Of a stretch of DNA of 64,000 nt, positions 1 to 11,940 are shown one piece after another; within the stretch, counting starts at the first letter, position 1; every line of letters begins with the position of its first letter. The stretch covers positions 2,542,001-2,606,000 of the forward strand of contig SADC01001204.1 in NCBI GenBank assembly GCA_004194705.1, written 5' to 3'. The position numbers were made by a program, and so were the translations under genes. Below the pieces are notes generated by a model. It saw nothing but the letters and a program-made list of their open reading frames with translations, made no database searches and was not told the DNA's origin. This stretch comes from Ditylenchus dipsaci. Taxonomy: Eukaryota; Nematoda; Chromadorea; Rhabditida; Anguinidae.

Positions 1-1808
1 TCAACATGCTTTTAGGTGAAATAGCAGAATTGAAAACCAACTTCAAGTACGAGAACCACTTCAACACCCTGCAGGAGAACATCAAATCAGAGGCACTTAC
101 GTGGGGAGTTGATAATAATATCAGTAAGTCACAAAGTAAAAATAAAATAGTTTCTCTACATCTCTCATTAACAACGCCCACTCAATTGTACTAATTGCTT
201 GAATAGGACTCATTTTTAACGTTGCGCACCATGGGACCGTTGAATCGGAGCAACTGAACTTTCTGACCATCCAAACAGCCATTTAAAAAAGTGAGGTGAA
301 ACTTTATGTGATTGGACGAAGCCCCCAAATTTTTCGAGTATATATGCAGACCTTATTTTGAAAACCTTACTCTGTTTTGCAGACTAAAAATTGTACGAAA
401 AGCATTACCTGCATTTAAAAAAATTAATTTGTTCAAGAAATGAACCCTTTCATACTTTTAAATTTTTGACTGAAAAACATCAGCTATATACCATTGAGTG
501 GGAAGGTTTCAACAAGGTATGTATTATTGACTTTCATCCATCGATATCAGTCTTCACGCATCGCTTTCTTAAAACGGCTGTTTCGGCGATCAGAACTTCA
601 ATAAACAGTGCACATAATGCTTACAAATAAATAGATGCTTCCAAATTTACTAAATGCTTACAAATATATGAAAGGCTTTTTTTATTAAATTCTTAAGAAA
701 ACAGATTACAACTAAAAATTTATTTTAAACATTTTGTAAAATATCTAAAACAAAAACATTTCAATACATGTAAACATTTTGCTTAATCTTGGTCTTTTTA
801 AAAAATTTCAAAAGGATACCTGATAAAAACACCTATACTAGTTAGTTCATAAACAATAATTTTTACAGCTTTAAATTATCTAAAATAACAACACTCCCAA
901 TAGTTGATGCCAAACAATTTCAGTTGTACCAGGCGGTGGTCAAATAGAAGCCAGTGTGGTAGTGGAAGAACTGAGCTACAGCGGTCATTACACCCTTATT
1001 TCTAATCTATCTGGCATGGTCTCTGTCACAATTACAAGGTTTTTTATATTTTAGTTATTGTTGAAATAATAATTAAAATTTCAGGATAAGAGACGGTGTT
1101 CTAGTTCTGCCATTATCATTCAACATCGCCACAGTCTTCCAGCACTACCTCACCAAAAATGATCCCAGACTAAAAGGAGTCGTTACCATGGAAAATAACA
1201 AAGTCAAACTTACCTCCAAGGGCACTTGCCATTTTCAGGTGAATTTTTGTTTTTAAATACGATCAAACTTTTCTAATCGAAAGCCATCGTAATACAAGAA
1301 ACCCTCTAATTGAGCACTCACTTCAAATGGTGCCTGATTAGACAGGTTTGACTGTAGTTCACTACGTAAATTTTGGATCTATCATTGAATTTCCAAGAAT
1401 AAGCATCACCCACATGGTCATGGGTATATATCCAACCCCCCACACGAAATATATCCCCAGACATATTTTCGCCCAGTCCCGACCTAAGCCTAAGTTAGAG
1501 AAAAAGGCCTAGGGGGATATATTTTTGGGGGATATCTGTCTGGGGATATCTATCGAGTAACACCCCCATTGTTTTTTGCCCAATACTTAATACCAAAATT
1601 AAATCAGCGCTGCATTTAAAATAATTACAGACTTTTTTAGTTTGCCGTCAAGCAACACATAGAACTCAACGATGTCAAAGGCCGCAGAAATAATGCCAAT
1701 ACTCATGGCAGCAACTTCAACTATGCAGCTCCGTACCCAGTCACCTCACCTACCCATCCACCACCAAATAGTGAAATGGCTCGGATAAACTTTCTACAAC
1801 AACACTAG
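1..1808 (+). CDS. 3' part of an unrecognised conserved-looking protein gene
   Basis: I do not recognise this gene. Exons read as about 1-123, 383-515, 924-1038, 1085-1238 and 1641-1808 (TAG stop). The first gives a charged helical stretch (LLGEIAELKTNFKYENHF), the second a basic stretch ending IEWEGFNK, and the third and fourth a beta-rich block (SYSGHYTLISNLSGMVSVTI, then RIRDGVLVLPLSF). The last exon is a Pro/Asn-rich tail ending in MARINFLQQH. Exons 3 to 5 join in phase with good GT-AG sites. The junctions of exons 1-2 and 2-3 do not keep frame as written, in line with missing bases seen in other genes here. The gene may start left of the window, because exon 1 is open to the edge. An AATAAA lies at about 1950. 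Confidence 0.55.
1408..1570. repeat. palindromic MITE-like repeat in the last intron of the left-edge gene
   Basis: Imperfect inverted repeat: GGTATATATCC and ATATATCCCCAGACA-type segments on the left are mirrored by GGGGGATATATTTTTGGGGG and TGTCTGGGGATATC on the right, around a short centre. Confidence 0.5.
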
Positions 1809-3398
1809 TTATCCTGCAACCAAATACATACAAATTGTCCCTCCATTCCCTATATACTACTTAAACCAGAAGCAACGAACTTAATATTGCTTAATTTTTC
1901 ACTCAACTTTTGCTTTATATTTATTTGTAAAAGTTTTTTGAAACAGCGAATGAATAAAAGACTTGAAAAAAATTGAAAGAAAAAATGCCAAACAATTTTG
2001 TTCACAATGCATTTTTCTAAATAATAATTATTTTGCCTTTCTGCCATTGCGATATGCACGGCTTTTCAAAACTGGAAAAAAAGGTTCACTTTTGTCTTTC
2101 ACACGTCTTTGCATGTGGTATACTTTTCGTCACACCATTTCACATAGAAAACTGCCCTTTTTTTCTTGAAGGTCACGAGTTCAATCCCACTTACGGACAC
2201 TTTCGATTTTTCAATTTTTTTTACAAAATTTTTAGTATAAGCTCATTCGACGTGAAATCGAAAAGTAGAAATAGGTCATAAAAATTAGATTTTTAACTTT
2301 GTCTACGAAAATTTGAGTACAGGTATGACGAAAGTCCAAACTTCTCGTCGAATATAAGGCTAAAAGTTAAATAAAACTTCTTTTACATCGAAAAGTACGA
2401 AATTTGCATACTCAGTGACAAGTCATATACCAAAATGTAGCCCTGGATCTGCTCTACAAACTTGGACCAAAATTTTACAATATCGAGCACCTATAGAAAC
2501 TAGAAGCCAGTTGAAGTCTGGAACTCATTTTTCTAGTCAAATTGAGAATTTTTTTGATTTTCCCGCAAAAATTATTTGACAGGACAAAGTTAATCTTTTG
2601 CACGTTTTGAAAAGCCGTGATATGGCTAACGATTTGCGTGAAATATAGAGTTCGGATCTTTTTGCAGGTCTTAGAGTAAAGCCTTGGCGTGTTAAATAAC
2701 TAACTATGACTGCACAGTCAACAATAACCATACAGCCTCCCTGCAAACGATTACTTTACCCTTTGGTTTCAATTTGAGATTGTTTTTATAAAAAAATATA
2801 TGAAAATCCCTGCTATCTATGAAATATTTTGGCTGAAATCAAATATATTGTAAACTATACCATAAAAGCCCTAATCCAGCAGCCATAATGTAAAGTAGGC
2901 ATAATCCTTGCAGATGACCTTAGTCTAGTTTCTTTTTGCTGTCCATCCTTTTTGATTGCAGCATCCTTTGCCCCAGCATTATCGATTGCCTTTAGAATTA
3001 TTGTACTTTTGCCGGCTTCAAAAAGGAAAGAAAAAAAGTATCTGTTGGACTATTGTCGTGACACAATCATTGATTGTCTGCTTTGCATTTTCATACTCTT
3101 TGGCGTCTAACCCTCTCTCATTTCTTAGTGTTGCTATAAACAAAGTATTTGTGTTCTTTTTTTGCTTTTTTCAAGTCTCAACAAAATTACTTGATCACAA
3201 GCTACAAATAATTTGATGAGTGTGTACTTCCTCCAATAGAAAATAAAATACAGATTGACTACAACCTATGTATATAAATTAGGGTCTGTTTTATCAGTTG
3301 GGCAGTATTAGTACTCTTAATTTGGAGCAAGTCTTGAAAACCTTCTTTTCTTTGTTTAAAAAAAGTTCACTTCAATTTTAGAAAATTCGTCATTCCAA
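1809..3398. other. intergenic stretch, no gene seen
   Basis: AT-rich DNA with no convincing exon. It contains one long imperfect palindrome, about 2046-2640: GCACGGCTTTTCAAAAC near the left end is mirrored by GTTTTGAAAAGCCGTG near the right. The short open frames here lie inside the palindrome and look like shadows. Confidence 0.55.
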
Positions 3399-3703
3399 AT
3401 ACAGTCCTCGTTCGTTATAACGTCTCTTCAAAAGTTCGTTCCCGCCTAGGGTCCAACACTATTTTAACCTCCATTTTCGAAGTGTTTTGAAAAACGGAAA
3501 CGTTATAACGAGCGTTGCGGGTCTGAATGGCAAAGCTATCGTGATTCTCAAAACCGATCGGCAAAATCAGAATCCGTGCAATATTTCGGACTAGACTGAC
3601 GAATCACATATAGCAAAACACTTCAAAAATGGAGGTTAAAATGTGTCGGACCCTAGGTGGGAACGAACTTTTTCCACTTACACTACATCGAGAGTAGACT
3701 GTA
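3399..3703. mobile_element. pogo-like MITE (CAGTC...GACTG ends, TA flanks)
   Basis: Starts TACAGTCCTCG and ends GAGAGTAGACTGTA. The inner arms carry the family core TTCGTTCCCGCC followed by TAGGGTCCAACAC, mirrored by GTGTCGGACCCTAGGTGGGA. TA at both ends and CAGTC ends fit Tc1/mariner-type non-autonomous elements of the pogo/Tigger kind (inference from ends only). Confidence 0.75.
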
Positions 3704-4128
3704 CCCAAAAAAATTATGTGTTGAATCTAATAAATTGGTTAGGGTCCATATGAAAAATCGACATAACCCAATATTTTCTAAAATATTCTTTTTGCCTGTA
3801 TATAGTCGCATAAGTAGAGTCACCTCACGCACTGTTGCTTCTGCTGATTTGTGAAATATTTTTATATGAAATTTTCTAAGTTCTCACCGCTAAAATGTTC
3901 GCTAGATTTAAACGGTTATTTTGGGCATATCATTAATGCACATTAAAAAATGGCCTGAACAATTTTGAAAGTTTTATGAGCTATTTGTACCAATTATACC
4001 GAAGTCTGAATTTACAAGATCTTATCTTCATATTAGTTGACATTCTGTTACAAAAAACTAAAGGTTTTCAGCAAAATTTTTGCATCAATATTTTTTCCTA
4101 GTCTATATTAGACACTCATTTCAACAAA

Positions 4129-7080
4129 ATGTCAGTGGCCGTGTTGGGCACATTGACTGGTTGTATGGGTTGCATGGTGTGTGTGGAGTCTTTGGCTAAG
4201 TAAGTTGACTTTTGTAAAAACTAATATGACCATTGCTGCCAACATTTCAGAGAACAACCCTCAGCCATGAACTTGATGACCTTTGCCACTTTTCTATTTA
4301 TCTCTCTAGAAGGGCTGTTTGTAACTTCCAGACTTTTGACAGTCGAAAATAGAATACCTATCAAAGGCTATATTCCTGTGGTGCTCACCTTCTTCTTGTG
4401 TAATGTTATCAACAACCAGGCCTTAAATTTCCATGTGCCTGTTCCTCTGCATATCATTTTTAGATCGGTTGGCTTAGTTTCTTTTTAAATTAACATTAAT
4501 ATCAAAAATTTCAAGGATAATAATAATAAAAACAATTTTCTGAAGCTTCAAACACTCTTTTAAAAAGGTGATAGGGTTTTGAAAATCTATCAAGCGCTTT
4601 TTAAACAGTTAAAACACTTCGCAAATAAGTTGGCATGAAATTCGAAAAATGCATCAATTTTCTAAAGATTGTTATTATGCAATCCATGGTCAAATATCAA
4701 AGGCACAAAATTAAATTGGAAAATGGAAATACAATTATTTTGCAAAATTAATGGAAGTCAAGCGCCATAGCAAAAGTAGTAATTGAAAAAAGCGATATTA
4801 AAGAACAATTATGAAATTGCTTTAGGGTTCTCTATTGACAAGTCTGATCATGAACCGACTAGTTCTAGGCAGGTCCTACTCAACTAAAAAGTATCTGTCA
4901 GTATTGGCAATCACTATTGGCATTATCATCTGCACTCTAGCTACATCTCTATTAGAAAAGAAGACTGAGGAAACATTTACATTAGAAGAAGCTCAAAAAC
5001 ACTACCATGAATGGATGATTGGGATTGCAATGCTTACTGTTGCTTTATTAGTTTCCTCTTATTTAGCTATATGTCAGGAAAGGATGTACACCAATTATGG
5101 AAAACACCCAAGAGAAGCTATGTTTTACATTGTGAGTTTATTTTTTAGTTGGATTTAGTATTATTGTGTGTGTTATACGAGTTTTAGCGCTGGCTTCATA
5201 TACAGTCAACTAGCGTATTTCCTGGAATAACATTTTTCAACCACTGAAAAAGCTTGAAATTATTAATCAAAAATGGCCCTAACTTTTAAAGCGTAGTCAA
5301 AAAACGAGGACTGGGGAGTTGTTAGAGCATGGGGAGTTAATAGAGTAAATACGGTATCTGAACTCTTTCAGCCGGATTTCGAAAGTCTATTACTACAGTC
5401 AAACTTCGATATAACGATACTCCCAAAAGTCCGTTCCCGCCTAGGGTCCAACACTTTTTTTACCTCATTTTCGAATATTTTTGCCAGTTCTGTTTTCATA
5501 GTCTGGTTCCAAATATCGTGAGGATTCCGACTTTGCCGATCGTTTTTTAAAAAGAGAACAAATTATGGGTTAAAAAAGTAAAAACTCGATATATTGACAC
5601 CTGTTTTGAAAAAGAGGTGTCGCTATATCGAGTTTTTACTTTTTCAACCCGAAATTTGTTTTTTTTAAAAGACGATCGGCAAATCGGAATGTTCACGATA
5701 TTAGGGGCCAGATTGTGAAAACAGAACTGGCAAAAATATTCAAAAATGGAGTTAAAAAAGGGTCAGACCCTAGACTGGAACGAACTTTTGGGGGTGCCGT
5801 TATGTCGAGGTTTGAGTGTACTCTAGTCCCAAACATCGCTAAAATTCCGATTTTGCCAGTTATTTTTTTAAACTAAATTATTTCACTTGAGTTAGAACAG
5901 CAATTCTGCAAAACTATTTACAGTCAACTCTCGATATAACGCCACCCCTGGGGATCGGCCCAAAGTGGCGTTATATCGAGGATTCACTTGACTGAATTTC
6001 AAGTCAAAGCTGACCAAATCGGTACATTTTCGGATGTCGTCATATCGAGAGTGGCGTTGTATCGAGAGTCGACTGTATAGAAAAAAGTTGTAAAATAATA
6101 ACAATTTTGCCAAAAAGGTCGCCGCTTCTTGATATAACGTTATCCTTTTTTTAATAGGGTGAAGGTTTATAGAGAAGCTCAGGTCTTTAGGTCTCGACAG
6201 TATTGCATAATCTGTATGAATATGGATCGAATAATAATTGTACCTTTTCAGCACAGCATTTCCCTTCCATTTTTTGTCTTTATGGGTCCGGACATTCTGA
6301 AAAGTGCCATCGAGTTCACGCAAGCCCCTCCTCTACAAGTGTTCGGTTATTCTGTGCTTGGCTGGCTAGGCGTATCTCATCTGTGGGTCAAATTGTTGGG
6401 TGCTTGCGTTATGCAGTGAGTTTTGAACTTCTAATATTCATTCTGAACAATGAAAAATTCCAATTTGCAGATGGCTGTGCATACTGTTTGTCTACCGTCT
6501 GAACAGTGAAGTGGACTCGTTGACTGTAACCCTTGTGGTCACTCTCCGCAAATTTTGTCGCTGGTGGTGTCGATCGTATGGTTCCAGAACCCAGTAAGTT
6601 ATTTAAAGGAGGGGGGAAACCTACTTAGGTTTGAAAATTTGGACATGGATAAGCGTTTGTGTTTTCTGGTCCAAAATAGTGCGCAAGTTCGATCCCACCT
6701 GGTGGCACGCTATTTATTTTAGCTTGTTTGACCACTTCTAGGGGTATTTCGACTTTTTCGGGGCCAGATTCGGCATCAGCGACCCTAGACATTGGTAAAG
6801 AAAAAGCCAAAATAACTAGCATGGCACCACGTGGGGTCGAACCTGAGCACCACTTTGGGTCAAGAAACGCAAACGCTTATCCACTGCGACAACCTGGCCG
6901 AATCTTCAAAAATCAGTAGCTTTTACTCCCGCTTTGAGTCACTGAGTTTTCTCAAAGTAAAATTTAAAATTTTAGTTCACTTGGTTGCACTGGATAGGCG
7001 CTGCCTTGGTGTTTGGAGGCACGCTAGTTTTTAGTGATATTATTAGTGTGACGAGGAAAGATACTAAAAAGACTCAATAG
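4129..7080 (+). CDS. SLC35B4: SLC35B4-type UDP-sugar transporter (Golgi/ER)
   Basis: Exons 4129-4199, 4251-4467, 4826-5131, 6252-6415, 6471-6593 and 6976-7080 (TAG). The product is a multi-membrane-span nucleotide-sugar transporter. It matches SLC35B4 (UDP-xylose/UDP-GlcNAc transporter) along its length: MNLMTFATFLFISLEG, then NNQALNFHVPVPLHIIFRS, TIGIIICTLATS, GKHPREAMFY, and SLTVTLVVTLRKF followed by FTWLHWIGAALVFGGTL. The role is import of nucleotide sugars into the secretory lumen for glycosylation. Exon phases fit except in exon 5: after TLRKF the expected SLVVSIVWFQNP continues only in another frame. One T appears missing from the run 6553-6556, and the exon is one base short for its phases. 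Intron 3 holds two pogo-like MITEs and intron 5 a tRNA-like palindrome. Identity is strong; the break is probably an assembly error. Confidence 0.93.
5394..5820. mobile_element. pogo-like MITE in SLC35B4 intron 3
   Basis: TACAGTCAAACTTCGATATA at the left and TCGAGGTTTGAGTGTA at the right enclose long inverted arms carrying the TTCGTTCCCGCC / CCTAGGGTCC-type core. A second internal inverted segment, AAAAACTCGATAT, lies at the centre. Confidence 0.75.
5919..6077. mobile_element. short pogo-like MITE, second subfamily
   Basis: Ends are TACAGTCAACTCTCGATATA and TATCGAGAGTCGACTGTA. The inside differs from the longer family (ACGCCACCCCTGGGGATCGG). It resembles the element at 54290-54447 in ends and size. 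Confidence 0.75.
6630..6905. repeat. palindrome with tRNA-like arms in SLC35B4 intron 5
   Basis: The left arm has TGGATAAGCGTTTGTGTTTT followed by AGTTCGATCCCACC. The right arm, read on the minus strand, has CGCAGTGGATAAGCGTTTGC followed by GGTTCGACCCCACG. These are pol III A-box-like and B-box sequences with tRNA spacing. It is the same family as 14549-14797. Confidence 0.6.
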
Positions 7081-7317
7081 TTTAGAACGGAGGTTTTGTA
7101 TTTGTACAGCATTTGTAGATTTGGAACATAGTTTTTACTTTGAGAATCATCGTTGTTGACGACTGTAGGAATTACTAATTTGAATACGAGAAATTTGATT
7201 GCGAGTTTTTGAAACGACAAAAATAGCTTACAATAGACGCTTACAATAAATGTTAGTGATAGACAGAAGAGTACTATACCGTGTAAATTTCAATTTTATC
7301 GGGCTAAATTGAACTTG

Positions 7318-7815
7318 GGCCCCTTTCAGGCACTTGAACCTGTGCCTCCCAGAAAATCAGCTTGGGGGACGAAGGCAATTTTTTTTTAAAATAATTACCG
7401 TATTTTTCCTAATTGCCGCACAGTCTCTAATTACCGCACACCCCTAACTTTGAGGACTTATATCTCGAAGCAGAGTAAATATTTCGCTAAGCTGTTTGAT
7501 GCGTTCTCTTAACTCCCACGAGCTCTACCGATTGCATTTTTTAGATCTTGGTTGAGCACCCGAAAATCTCGAAATCGAATTCCAAATTTTCCGATTTTTG
7601 GGGGATTGAAAAATAAGCGCACATGTGCGGCAATTAGGAAAAATACGGTAGTTTATCATTTTTTACCTTTTTAACTATAAGAGTCTCAAAAAATATTTAT
7701 TTTGCATTTTTTAATCATTTTTATACAAAATAAAGGCGAAAAAATTCAAATTTTCAAAAATAATGCCTTGCTAACCAACCTGATTTTCTGGGGCGCTCAG
7801 TTTCAAGTGCTCCTT
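7318..7815. mobile_element. MITE carrying a second MITE (nested palindromes)
   Basis: Outer arms: CTCCCAGAAAATCAGCTTGG mirrored by CCTGATTTTCTGGGGCGCTC. The inner element, 7397-7652, runs from ACCGTATTTTTCCTAATTGC to GCAATTAGGAAAAATACGGT and belongs to the ACCGTATTT family also seen at 41656-41884. Confidence 0.7.
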
Positions 7816-8021
7816 TTATCGTCAACGGCGATGGTTTTTTAATAACAGTTGTGATGAATATGAATAGATAATTATAATAAATTTATGATGCTAATGTAGT
7901 TTTACCACGCTTTTGTATCCTCTGAATATTTCGGCCAAATATTCGCACTTTTGACTGAGTAACAACTTACCCCACAAACGGCGACATGGCAAAGTTTATC
8001 TTCTTGTCAGTTAATTCAGAC

Positions 8022-8263
8022 TTAAAGGGGCATAACAGCGCGTTATACTGCAATTAGGGCGTGGACCAGCAATTTCTTTTTCTCTCGAATTTTTTCTATA
8101 AGTGTTCTACCTAATCAGACGAAAGTTTTCTGCCTACTTTTAAAAGTAGTATAAGGTCATAAATATCAGATTTGAGTTAAAGCGAGTAATACAAGGCCGA
8201 TTTTTGAAAAACTGATGGTCCCTGCCTTAATTTGCAGTGTAACGCGCTGGTATGCCACTTTAA
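8022..8263. mobile_element. TTTAAAGG-end MITE
   Basis: Left end TTAAAGGGGCATAACAGCGC, right end GCGCTGGTATGCCACTTTAA. The inner arms include TGCAATTAGGGCG mirrored by CCTTAATTTGCAG. Confidence 0.65.
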
Positions 8264-9493
8264 ATAAACTTTAAATTTGCACTCTTTCTCTGGCCGATAT
8301 TTTTGAAGATATGTTACCCAAAAGAGGACGCTCGTATGATAGAGATTCATGAGAAAAAATCGAGATATCGCTTTAACAGAATATCAGGGTGCCATTAAAA
8401 TTCTTCTGCAGTGTGCTGAGAAGAAATTCTCTTATATAGCGGAATCCAAAATTTGACAGTGACTCTTAAATTTAAAGATCATTTTCATTTTCACCATGCT
8501 GAACATGAATTCGATGTCAGAAACTGTGAAAACTTGTAAATCCAGGTGGATTTTTACCATATTGAGTGATCATCTTCTGGGCCTGTTTTCACCTACCCTA
8601 TCCATTCTCCAATCGAAAACAACCGGCACTATCATTTTCAGCGTGAAATTGTCTACTAACGATCTAACAGTCGACCGTCAAAATGTTTAAAGCTATGGAC
8701 ACTAGTTGAAATTTATGAATTTTTTTCTTGATAAATGGACATCACTGGTCACGTCACTTCAGGTGTTCATTGATCGATATTATTTAGCTGAAAATAAGAT
8801 TTTAGAATGTTATTGTGTCAATTTGAATATTATTTTCGTAACTGCTAAAAAATTGATTTTTGTGTGAAATCAATACTTCCTGTTCGCAAACAATTTCATA
8901 CTATTTTAATCTATGCATAAATGTGTGTCCAGCCGTAAAAACAATGTATAATAATCATAACAATTCTGCTTCTCTGCCTTATTAATACTAGCCCGAATCC
9001 CTATTTTGCAGTATCCAGGCAATTTAGTTGTCAACCATTGTCCTTCCCTCCCTTCTCCCCTGAGATTGGTTGGTGTGTCAGAGTAAATGTCCTTGGTGCG
9101 CCCATATTTTATCCAGCCATTCAATTAATAGCCTTCCTCTGTTTCTCTAGCCACCAGATCTCTATCCTTGCCTGTCCATTCTAATGCTATTGATTCACCA
9201 TAGCGCCACCCCTGTTTGGCAGCAGCATCAGGGAGTTGTTGTTGTAAACAAAAGTGTGTTTTCGCACTACCTCCTCTAAGACACCACTGTGCTCACTCGA
9301 AACTGCTGCACAGGGCTAACTCTCCTTTATTGTTGTTGTTTATTTGGGGGTGAGGCTGAAAAATTCGCCTTTTTATTATTTTTGCTATCTATCTGAAATT
9401 TGTTGTGTTTCATGTTTTTCATGGGCAAGGTGAATAATTCTTTAAGTTTAGATTTGTATTAGTTGAAGCCAATTTTATACTTGATTTGTCGAA

Positions 9494-11940
9494 ATGATCA
9501 CCGCTCAGGAAATTATTGAAGCTATTCTCTGTATCATTCTACCGGTAAGTGACCTTGTATAAGTGGTTTTAGTTTTCGAAATTTTGCGTAGAACATTAAA
9601 ATTATTGAAATTAACAAAAAAAACTAATACTCAAAGTTGTTACCTTATGTTGAAATACTAAAAATCTCACATAGCTTAAGCAGCAAGAGCACAATTTTGG
9701 CAACTTTCGTTGCTCTATAAAAATTTTATTATTTATCCAGGCACAAATTTGTTCTTTACTTGCTGGGTTTAGTACTTCATTTGTCATAAAAAACATATAT
9801 TGTAGTTAAAATATATTTAAAAAGGCACTCTATCCTTGATGACCGAAAAACAAATTTTTCGAAATTTTTTTAAAAATTTGAGCATATAACCTGTCAACTG
9901 GGAATAGCAAGTATAAATCAGGCCGTGTAAAATGTGTGAAAAGGATGACCTTGAGATTTTTTGGATTTATTTATTGTGAAATATAGTGACTCATCACTTT
10001 GTGAGTCAAACAAAACATCTCTTATAGATATGTGCTGCTGAATCATCAAAAAATATAATTCTGAGTTTGCTTAGGATCGTTTGCAAAAGTTATTTCTTGA
10101 CGTATTTAAAAAAAAACTAGCAATCTAATTGCAAACAGACAAATAGGTTTGTCGACATGTCGAAATTTCCGACATATCAGCCCGTAGCAATAACGAAAAT
10201 CTGCGGATATTTTTTTTCGTTATTGCTACCGGGGGTCGTGTCGAATGTCGAAAAATCTGGACATGTCGTCTTCATGACCATACGGACAAACAAAATTTAA
10301 AAATTCAATTTCCGACCATTTAAATATTTGTTGTCTCGAGCGTAATTGAAAATTTCAGAGTGAGTTGAAATTGAAAGAGTACTTTCAAAGATAATCGAGC
10401 ATGCTGAACACGAATTAAGATTGCTTGGTTTTTTTTTAATGTCAGCAAATAAGTATTGTGAACCATTGGAAGTAAATTCAGAACTGTATTTATTGATGAA
10501 GCCCGTGACTCTCGATTCAGTTATGAGTCACATATCCATCTGAGATGTTTTTGAACAACAAAATGGCATACATACAGTCGTATCTCGTTTATCTGACATT
10601 CCAATAGTTCGTTTCCGACTAATCTTTAACCTTTTTTGCCTCAATTTTTGAAATCTTTTGAAGTTGTTTTTGGTTGATAAATTGCAGGGTTCCGAATGTT
10701 CTTTTACTTTAAGGTCCGCAACTCTCGACTAACCGAATCCCAGTTTTTGAAAATCAGGTGTCATTTGATTGAGAGTCTCGAGTCTTTATGGCAATTTAGA
10801 AAGACTCAGCAAAAACGATGGGCGAATTTAAAATCCTTGCAATTTTCCAAACTAGACCAACCAAAGACCACTGGCAAAAGATTTTGAAAATGAAGAAATG
10901 AAGAAAATGAACTTGAGAGGGGTCAGATTAACGAGAGACGTCTGTATTGCTTTAAAGGGCCATTGCCGTCCCCGACAACGAGAATTTCAAGTGTTTGAAT
11001 TTGCGCGGGACAGTTCTCTTTCGTCTTTCATTTTACTCTTTTGAGTCATTCGAAGCAAGTCAAAAGAGTACAATGAAAGACGAAAGAGAACTGTCCCGCG
11101 CAAATTCAAATATTTGAAATTCTCCTTGTCGGGGACGGCAATGGCCCTTTAAGGCGCATTCACAATGAGGAGGCTGTTTGCGGATGCTAAACCAACTTTA
11201 CACTCGGAAATGGCCATAACTTTTATTTTTCAAAAATTATTGTTTTGGTGCCATCTTGTAGCTCAGATTCAGGGCTACAAGATGAGCTATTGATAAGTTT
11301 GATATTGTTGAAAAATTAAGTTAAAAAAGAAAGACTCCGCCCAAGCATCCGCACTCGAATTCGAGTTAGGATTCTTGGGCGGAGTCTTAAAATTTTTTCC
11401 GAGTTTTTAAAGCAATTTTTACTCAGTCAACAGCTCATTTGATAGCTCTAAACCTCAATTATATGATGTGAGAAGCTACATAAGCAACTGGAAAATAAAA
11501 AAAACACACCATCTGAATAATTTTGGGAAAACATTAAAAAAAGCGAGGATTCTGTTTAGCGGATTCTTAGTGAGTAGTCTGTTTTAGCATCCACAAACAG
11601 CCTTCTTATTGTGTATGCGCCTTTAGTAACTAGGAACTTCCAACTACATAAAAGTGACAGTACACCTAGTAGTTAGATTAGTTTACAAAAGCATCTGGAC
11701 TCATCTTGTTCAGCTTTGCTAATAAATCATCTTCGAAATCTGAAGTCTAGAAAAATTATTTTCCAAAAATTCACTTTTCAGCCAGTGGCCATCTTTTTCC
11801 ATGCCAGAGACTGCAATATTCACGTAATCATTTCTATTGTGTTGTGCATCCTTGCTTGGTTGCCTGGAGTTCTACACGCCGTGTGGTTCTGCTTTTTCAG
11901 AGGTCCATATGTAGCCGCAGTTCCTGTGCGCAATGCTTGA
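9494..11940 (+). CDS. UPF0057/PMP3-family small membrane protein
   Basis: Two exons, 9494-9544 and 11782-11940 (TGA), encode 69 residues. Exon 1 is MITAQEIIEAILCIILP; exon 2 begins PVAIFFHARDCNIHVIISIV and continues CILAWLPGVLHAVWF. Two hydrophobic helices around a short polar loop, with the P-V-A-x-F and W-(L)-P-G-x-L-H-A signatures, are typical of UPF0057 (PF01679; yeast Pmp3, plant RCI2), which act at the plasma membrane in ion and stress homeostasis. Length agrees with the family. The 2.2-kb intron contains three palindromic elements. The ATG is preceded by a purine at -3. AATAAA lies about 140 bp downstream. Confidence 0.9.
10573..10945. mobile_element. pogo-like MITE in the UPF0057 intron
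   Basis: Ends are TACAGTCGTATCTCGTTTAT and ATTAACGAGAGACGTCTGTA. The inner arms keep a diverged copy of the TTCGTTTCCGACTAATC / CAGATTAACG core. Confidence 0.65.
10951..11152. mobile_element. TTTAAAGG-end MITE, near-perfect hairpin
   Basis: TTTAAAGGGCCATTGCCGTC at the left mirrors GACGGCAATGGCCCTTTAA at the right, and the arms stay nearly identical to a centre of about 25 bp at 11043-11067 (AGTCATTCGAAG). High arm identity suggests recent amplification. Confidence 0.8.
11153..11622. mobile_element. MITE with GGCGCATTCACAAT ends
   Basis: It abuts the previous element. GGCGCATTCACAATGAGGAG mirrors CCTTCTTATTGTGTATGCGCC, and GGCTGTTTGCGGATGCTAAA is mirrored near the right end. A central hairpin carries GACTCCGCCCAAGCATCC with its complement. 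Confidence 0.7.

Larger units (their letters stand above)
7081..9493. other. intergenic stretch, repeats only
   Basis: No host exon seen. Besides the nested MITE at 7318-7815 it holds a TTTAAAGG-type palindrome at 8022-8263. The rest is AT-rich with short unconvincing open frames. Confidence 0.55.

Noticed and set aside
5892..6323. 143-codon minus-strand frame in SLC35B4 intron 3 and exon 4
   Set aside because: It runs through a MITE and antisense to a conserved exon.
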